Assembly (NCBI RefSeq): GCF_006874645.1
Contig: NZ_CP030082.1
Span: 3,596,001-3,660,000 of the forward strand
DNA from: Bdellovibrio sp. ZAP7
GTDB lineage: Bacteria > Bdellovibrionota > Bdellovibrionia > Bdellovibrionales > Bdellovibrionaceae
Direction: 5' to 3'
DNA length: 64,000 nucleotides
Below the pieces are notes generated by a model. The model was given only the letters and a program-made list of their open reading frames with translations, ran no database searches and had not been told where the DNA came from. The translations under genes and the position numbers were made by a program. Positions 59,724 through 64,000 of the stretch are shown in pieces. Every line of letters starts with the position of its first letter. The stretch's first letter is position 1.

Positions 59724-60637
59724 GAAAATTTCTTTTCCTTCTAAGTTTTTTGGCACTTGCGGCCTGCCAGGATGGTGGCTTTCACAACAACCAATCCGTG
59801 GCCCATCCCAATGTAAAATCCAATGTTGATGACACCATCATCGGAGGCCATGAAGCCAAATCCGGGAGCGAGATTTCTAAGCTTGTTTTTTCTTTTAAAT
59901 CCTTGGTGGAACCATTAGAGAGCCAAACTGGCAGTCATAAAGTAGCTGTCACACAATGCTCTGCCTCGGCTTTAACCCGTCGGGTGATTCTGACAGCCGC
60001 TCACTGTATTAATGGTGAAAACCCAAGCTATATTGAAATCATGCAAGGAGCAACGGCGACTACGATCCCGGTTGTTAAGACTGTTATCATCGATGACTAT
60101 AAAACAGATTCTTTCGCAGACCTGGCACTGGCCGTATTGAAAGAGGAACTTCCTGCAGACACGATGACGGTACAGATTCCTAATCCCAATATGGAAATCG
60201 ATTTGAAAAAATTGGATTTGATTTCTGCGGGCTATGGCAAGGATACGGAAACCACGGGCGAAGAAGTTAAAGACGGCTTGGGCGTGTTGCGTGTTGTTTT
60301 ACTAAAAATCTCTGGTTACGAATTTGCTGACAGTAAATTCCTGGTCGATCAATCCCAGGGCAAAGGTTTTTGCCAAGGCGACTCCGGTGGACCCGGCATG
60401 TTTCAAGTTGATGGCAAGTACTACGTCATGGGTGTTGCTTCAAAAACAGTTTTCCCAGAACAACAAAAAGACTCTGGAGAAACTCCCGTCTGCAGTTTCC
60501 GGGGTGCTTATGTAAATCTGGTGAAATTTAAAACTTGGATTGAAGGCACAACTAAAGAATTGATGGCTGAAATTGAAGCCATCGAAGCACCAATTGCATC
60601 CTCTGCCCCGAATGCTGATCAAACTGGAATCAACTAA
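59720..60637 (+). CDS. Trypsin-like (S1) serine protease, lipoprotein
   Basis: I start at ATG 59720, which gives a lipoprotein signal (MRKFLFLLSFLALAACQDG, lipobox AAC). The triad residues are clear: His in LTAAHCI, Asp in SFADLALAV and Ser in FCQGDSGGPG. The mature enzyme starts near IIGGHEAKSGSE, as in S1 proteases that are activated by cleavage before I-x-G-G. Cys pairs near the His and Ser fit disulfides. About 305 residues. Located in the envelope; could act on prey or self proteins. Coupled to the gene upstream. Confidence 0.9.
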   Translation: MRKFLFLLSFLALAACQDGGFHNNQSVAHPNVKSNVDDTIIGGHEAKSGSEISKLVFSFKSLVEPLESQTGSHKVAVTQCSASALTRRVILTAAHCINGENPSYIEIMQGATATTIPVVKTVIIDDYKTDSFADLALAVLKEELPADTMTVQIPNPNMEIDLKKLDLISAGYGKDTETTGEEVKDGLGVLRVVLLKISGYEFADSKFLVDQSQGKGFCQGDSGGPGMFQVDGKYYVMGVASKTVFPEQQKDSGETPVCSFRGAYVNLVKFKTWIEGTTKELMAEIEAIEAPIASSAPNADQTGIN

Positions 60638-61041
60638 TCTTCAGAATCCGGTGCGAGTCTTTGAATCATCTCTCGAATCCCCGTTTGATCGTCTTGAGGA
60701 ACCTCACGGCGATCCAGAGTGAACTTGATATAGCGAACAAAGTTATTCTCGAATTTCTCGTTTATGGTGTCGCGGATCTGATCCTTCAAAAAGATCATCT
60801 GCTGCATCCATGAGGAATTTCGGACCCAGACGTACAACACGCCTCTCTGGAATCCCACCGGCTCTGCATTTTTTGCAATGGTAGGACCCACGACCTCTTC
60901 CCATTTCGCCCATAATTTCCAGCGCATGAATTGTTCTGACAATGGCGACTTGCCATTTTCAAAAAGACTCTGTAGGACTTCGGATCCTAGAGTGAGCTTG
61001 CGCTTTTTATTTTTAGGGTGGCTTGGATCGTTTGAATTCAT
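60634..61041 (-). CDS. DciA-like (DUF721) protein
   Basis: I start at ATG 61041 rather than 61098, since the longer form runs into the divergent trmFO start. The product of about 135 residues has the DUF721 block FMRWKLWAKWEEVVGPTIAKNAEPVGFQRGVLYVWVRNSSWMQQM. DUF721/DciA proteins load the replicative helicase DnaB in bacteria without DnaC. A cytosolic role in replication is expected from the family. It is convergent with the protease gene, overlapping by 4 nt, and divergent from trmFO. Confidence 0.82.
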   Translation of the reverse strand: MNSNDPSHPKNKKRKLTLGSEVLQSLFENGKSPLSEQFMRWKLWAKWEEVVGPTIAKNAEPVGFQRGVLYVWVRNSSWMQQMIFLKDQIRDTINEKFENNFVRYIKFTLDRREVPQDDQTGIREMIQRLAPDSED

Positions 61042-61074
61042 TCGCCCCCAAGTTAGCAAAGGATTTCCCAAAAG

Positions 61075-62406
61075 ATGACCAATTTCATGCAAAATCAAAA
61101 AATTACTGTCGTTGGCGCGGGGCTCGCGGGCTCTGAGTGCGCATTACAGCTTGCTGATATGGGTTATAAGGTCGTTCTGTGCGAGATGCGCGATAAAACC
61201 ATGACACCAGCGCACAAAACCCACAAATTCGCGGAACTGGTTTGCTCCAACTCCTTTGGGACATTGAACGAAATATCGGCCCCAGGCCAATTGAAATGGG
61301 AAGCCGAATTGAATGGCTCCCACATCCTAAAAATCGCTAAAGAAGCCGCAGTTCCCGCAGGTCAGGCTTTGGGCATGGACCGCGAGGTTTTCTCCCAACT
61401 GGTGACTGATAAGGTAAAAAGCCATCCCAACATTGAAATTCGCAATGACGTGATCAAGTCTTTGAGCGACGTTCCCCGCCCCGCAGTTATTGCTACAGGT
61501 CCTTTGACTCACGATGAATTGGCAGAAGATCTGCGCAAGCATTTCGGTGATGAGTTCTTGTACTTCTTTGATGCCATCGCACCGATTATCGATGCGGAAT
61601 CCATCAACACCGAAATCGCCTGGAAAGCTGATCGTTGGGGCAAAGGCACCAACGATTACTACAATTGCCCGATGAACAAAGAAGAATACAATAACTTCAT
61701 CCAGGCAGTGACTGACGCTAAAAAAATTGAACCCAAAGACTTCGAAAAAACAGAATTCTTTGAAGGCTGCATGCCGATTGAGGTGATGGTCGAGCGCGGT
61801 CCTCAGACTTTACGCTTTGGTCCGATGAAACCAATCGGCTTGGATGATCCTCGCACAAACCGTTATCCCTGGGCCGTCGTACAACTTCGTCAGGACAATA
61901 AAGAGGGCACGGCCTACAACATGGTGGGCTTCCAGACTCGCATGGCTTACGCCGATCAAGTACGTGTGTTCCGTATGATCCCTGGTTTGGAAAATGCGGA
62001 GTTCTTGAAATTGGGTTCTATCCACAGAAACCTTTTCATTAACTCTCCAAAACGTCTGAACAAAGATCTTTCCAGCAAGAACGATCCTTGGTTGTTCTTT
62101 GCAGGACAAATCACTGGCGTGGAAGGTTATTTTGAATCCACTTGCGTGGGCTTGATGGTGTCTCGCTTCATCAATCAAAAACTGAAGGATCAGATATTCA
62201 ATCCTCCGCCAAGAGCCTCTGCGTTCGGTTCTCTGTTGGAAGCCATCACGGATGAATCCCGTGCAGAACACTTTCAGCCGACGAATATCAATTTCGCGCT
62301 GTTGCCACCATTGGCTGAAAAAGAACGCGACAAAGAGATCCGTAAAAAGAAACAAATCGAAATCGCTCGCAATGCAGCCAAAGAATGGGTTCAAGCTCAT
62401 TCCTAA
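61075..62406 (+). CDS. trmFO: Folate-dependent tRNA (uracil-54-C5) methyltransferase TrmFO
   Basis: The product is 443 residues. The FAD-binding Rossmann motif is VVGAGLAGSECALQLADMGYKV, followed by the family stretch KTHKFAELVCSNSFGTLNEISAPGQLKWE (with the catalytic Cys region) and GMDREVFSQL. Methylenetetrahydrofolate supplies the methyl group that makes ribothymidine at position 54 of tRNA. ATG 61075 has AAAGGA 10 nt upstream. A hairpin follows its stop. Confidence 0.96.
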   Translation: MTNFMQNQKITVVGAGLAGSECALQLADMGYKVVLCEMRDKTMTPAHKTHKFAELVCSNSFGTLNEISAPGQLKWEAELNGSHILKIAKEAAVPAGQALGMDREVFSQLVTDKVKSHPNIEIRNDVIKSLSDVPRPAVIATGPLTHDELAEDLRKHFGDEFLYFFDAIAPIIDAESINTEIAWKADRWGKGTNDYYNCPMNKEEYNNFIQAVTDAKKIEPKDFEKTEFFEGCMPIEVMVERGPQTLRFGPMKPIGLDDPRTNRYPWAVVQLRQDNKEGTAYNMVGFQTRMAYADQVRVFRMIPGLENAEFLKLGSIHRNLFINSPKRLNKDLSSKNDPWLFFAGQITGVEGYFESTCVGLMVSRFINQKLKDQIFNPPPRASAFGSLLEAITDESRAEHFQPTNINFALLPPLAEKERDKEIRKKKQIEIARNAAKEWVQAHS

Positions 62407-62429
62407 GCTGTTCCTCTTTGCCTAAAGAC

Positions 62430-62450
62430 AGCTGGGAGCCTGTCCCAGCT
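62430..62450 (+). terminator. Hairpin after trmFO
   Basis: AGCTGGGA-GCCTG-TCCCAGCT: a perfect 8-bp stem 23 nt after the trmFO stop, without a T run. A weak terminator or processing site. Confidence 0.4.
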
Positions 62451-62467
62451 CAGGGCAAAATATCTCC

Positions 62468-63244
62468 ATGACCTTTCTACCCGCTTTTCTTTCCTTCTAT
62501 TTATTGGCGCAACAGACGATGGCAATTCCGTGCCAGGGTTCCTATAGAGTTGCGGTTAACGAATCCGAGCCACTCTATTTTCAGGAGGGCAGCAGCAAAC
62601 GTTATACGGGCGTCAGTTTTGACACTGTGGAAGAATTGGCAAAACGCACGACGTGCAAGTTTACAGCGGTTCCGCTAAATCGCTCCCGATTGCTGTCTGA
62701 AATAAAGTCCTATCGAATCGACCTTGTGGTCGTGACAATTAAAAATCCGATTTTTGACGAGTACGCGCAGTTTATTCCCATTCAAAAAATCCATCGCGAA
62801 GCGCTACTCATAAATAAAGACAAACATAAGAGCTTTCGTGAGGTTCTAACTGACACCAAGATTCGTTTCATCATATTGCCTGCAGCCGCCTATTTCTTTA
62901 CACCTGATGAAGTTCAAATGTTAACGAAGGCCGAGCGATTCAAAACAGCCCCGTCATTACAGGCCGCCTATCAAATGTTGACCAGAACACCCAGGGCCGC
63001 AATTGTGCAGAATGCATTTGTACATGAATACTTTAAAAAGACAGTTCCACTATCCTCGGAATACACGCGAGTTCCCGACAGCGAATCATCATTTGAAATT
63101 GGGATTTATCATCGCACGAAAGATCGTGTGAGAGATATGGATGCCATCTCTGAGGCAATAAGTGACATGGTGAAAGACGGAACTTGGGAGCGAATCACAA
63201 ACACCTACGCGAATTATAAAAAACCCGCCCCCCGAATTCGTTAG
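62468..63244 (+). CDS. Periplasmic amino-acid-type solute-binding protein
   Basis: The product is 258 residues with a signal peptide (MTFLPAFLSFYLLAQQTMA, cleavage near MAI). The SBP_bac_3 fold is seen in YRVAVNESEPLYF, GVSFDTVEELAKRTTCKF and DLVVVTIKNPIFDEYAQFI, ending with ISDMVKDGTWERI. No transporter genes are next to it, so it could be a sensor input, an orphan binding protein or work with a distant ABC transporter. A paralogue starts at 63817. Confidence 0.85.
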   Translation: MTFLPAFLSFYLLAQQTMAIPCQGSYRVAVNESEPLYFQEGSSKRYTGVSFDTVEELAKRTTCKFTAVPLNRSRLLSEIKSYRIDLVVVTIKNPIFDEYAQFIPIQKIHREALLINKDKHKSFREVLTDTKIRFIILPAAAYFFTPDEVQMLTKAERFKTAPSLQAAYQMLTRTPRAAIVQNAFVHEYFKKTVPLSSEYTRVPDSESSFEIGIYHRTKDRVRDMDAISEAISDMVKDGTWERITNTYANYKKPAPRIR

Positions 63245-63247
63245 AAA

Positions 63248-63700
63248 TTATTTTTTGCAGAATTGATCCGGCTTGATATTCGTTCCTGGTACACACATAT
63301 CCAACCATTGATTATTCTTGTTAGTCGAATATCCGTAGAACCAGACAAGCTCATCACTTTGCGATGTGAAAGAAACCTTGTGTGGCATGGCCAATGGAAC
63401 TTTTCCATTCACTGAATAGCACCAGCCATATGCGCGCATCAAAGTATCAGAAACAACTTCAACGGCATCCAATCCCACCGGAGAATCATTCACCGAACTG
63501 ATGCCTTCTTCAACGCCGTAGTATTGAACTTTATTGGCATCAAAGATTTGAATCGTGTTAGCGCCCACGGATTTACCCAGGTCAGCCGTAGCTGTGCCTT
63601 GATAAAGTGGAGTTTCTGAGCAAGCTCCGATAACTTTCCAAGTGATTGCGTAAGATGACATAGGAGCTAAAACCAACAAAAGAATGAATATGTTTTTCAT
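63248..63700 (-). CDS. Small secreted protein of unknown function
   Basis: The product is 150 residues with a signal peptide (MKNIFILLLVLAPMSSYAI). The mature protein has four Cys (IGACSET, GWCYSV, LDMCVPG, DQFCKK) and is likely beta-rich. No known domain. It lies between two paralogous binding-protein genes on the opposite strand. Periplasmic location inferred. Confidence 0.75.
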   Translation of the reverse strand: MKNIFILLLVLAPMSSYAITWKVIGACSETPLYQGTATADLGKSVGANTIQIFDANKVQYYGVEEGISSVNDSPVGLDAVEVVSDTLMRAYGWCYSVNGKVPLAMPHKVSFTSQSDELVWFYGYSTNKNNQWLDMCVPGTNIKPDQFCKK

Positions 63701-63816
63701 AAGGACTGACTAAACCGGCAGCCCCTTGGATGCAAGGAATCTGTGTTCAAAGACACCCGACTTGCAAAAAATTGAACAAGAACCTGATTCCTCGCTACAA
63801 TAATTTCAGGTGGACC

Positions 63817-64000
63817 ATGACGGTAGGACTGCTTATTTCCATTCTATTATCGAACACCCCGGTCTGGGCCGAGCGCCCCGCCTGTGGTGTCAATTTTAGA
63901 ACATCTGTCAATGAGTCGCCGCCCCTGTACTTTCCACCCGAAGCTGGTGGAACACCGCGAGGAATTACCATCGATATTATAGAGGAACTTAAAAAACGCA
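63817..64000 (+). CDS. Periplasmic amino-acid-type binding protein, partial at window end
   Basis: Only the first 61 residues are inside the window. After a signal peptide (MTVGLLISILLSNTPVWAE) the text VNFRTSVNESPPLYFPPEAG then RGITIDIIEELKKR is closely parallel to the start of the protein encoded at 62468 (VAVNESEPLYFQEG, GVSFDTVEELAKR). It is therefore a paralogue of the SBP_bac_3 family. The rest, and any downstream genes, are outside the window. Confidence 0.75.
   Translation, partial: MTVGLLISILLSNTPVWAERPACGVNFRTSVNESPPLYFPPEAGGTPRGITIDIIEELKKR

Overview
The window looks like chromosome of a predatory or predator-related Bdellovibrionota bacterium (Bdellovibrio-like). This is inferred from content: a TIGR02147-family regulator, many secreted proteins and lipoproteins of unknown function, a large flagellar operon, several two-component systems and dense, mostly short intergenic spacing. 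There are no rRNA or tRNA genes, no CRISPR array and no recognisable insertion sequence or prophage. Most of the window is ordinary core genome. The unusual parts are 10.4-15.6 kb, 28.1-28.4 kb, the GroES-like gene at 6.4-7.1 kb and some details of the flagellar operon.

Layout. 0.2-4.9 kb: secreted proteins and lipoproteins, including an AT-rich lipoprotein pair. 5.0-9.4 kb: a porin-like barrel, a GroES domain fused to a histone-H1-like Lys/Ala tail, and a bifunctional PBP1B-like penicillin-binding protein. 9.5-10.5 kb: a metallo-beta-lactamase-fold hydrolase. 10.76-15.6 kb: a probable sigma-54-driven operon of a radical SAM/SPASM maturase, a 34-residue peptide, a CHASE2 histidine kinase and an NtrC-type sigma-54 activator. 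15.9-18.6 kb: lspA and unknown secreted proteins. 18.65-20.5 kb: a RegB/RegA-like redox two-component pair. 20.6-23.9 kb: an outer-membrane barrel with a ZnuABC-type metal importer. 23.9-27.9 kb: a cNMP-binding/receiver-like/HATPase protein, lgt, a lipoprotein, yacG and an HU gene. 28.14-28.36 kb: a highly structured inverted-repeat element, followed by pfkA. 29.4-34.0 kb: a complete branched-chain amino-acid (Liv) ABC operon. 34.0-39.4 kb: an HExxH secreted protein divergent from a TIGR02147 regulator, a polytopic membrane protein and an EnvZ/OmpR-type pair. 39.6-55.8 kb: the flagellar basal body/hook operon on the minus strand, headed by an AMIN/TPR protein and a regulator lacking GAFTGA. 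55.9-58.8 kb: Mla lipid transport. 58.9-64.0 kb: a lipoprotein S1 protease, DciA, trmFO and two paralogous periplasmic binding proteins, the second cut by the window edge.

The best candidate for an undescribed system is 10.76-15.6 kb. A consensus-like -24/-12 promoter (TTGGTACG-N4-TTGCT) precedes the maturase. A 34-residue peptide with a single Cys, carrying its own Shine-Dalgarno, overlaps the maturase end by 14 nt. The same run of genes encodes a membrane sensor kinase and the type of activator that such promoters need. I infer an autoregulated modified-peptide (RiPP) system whose product may be sensed by the CHASE2 kinase or controlled by it. None of this has been tested.
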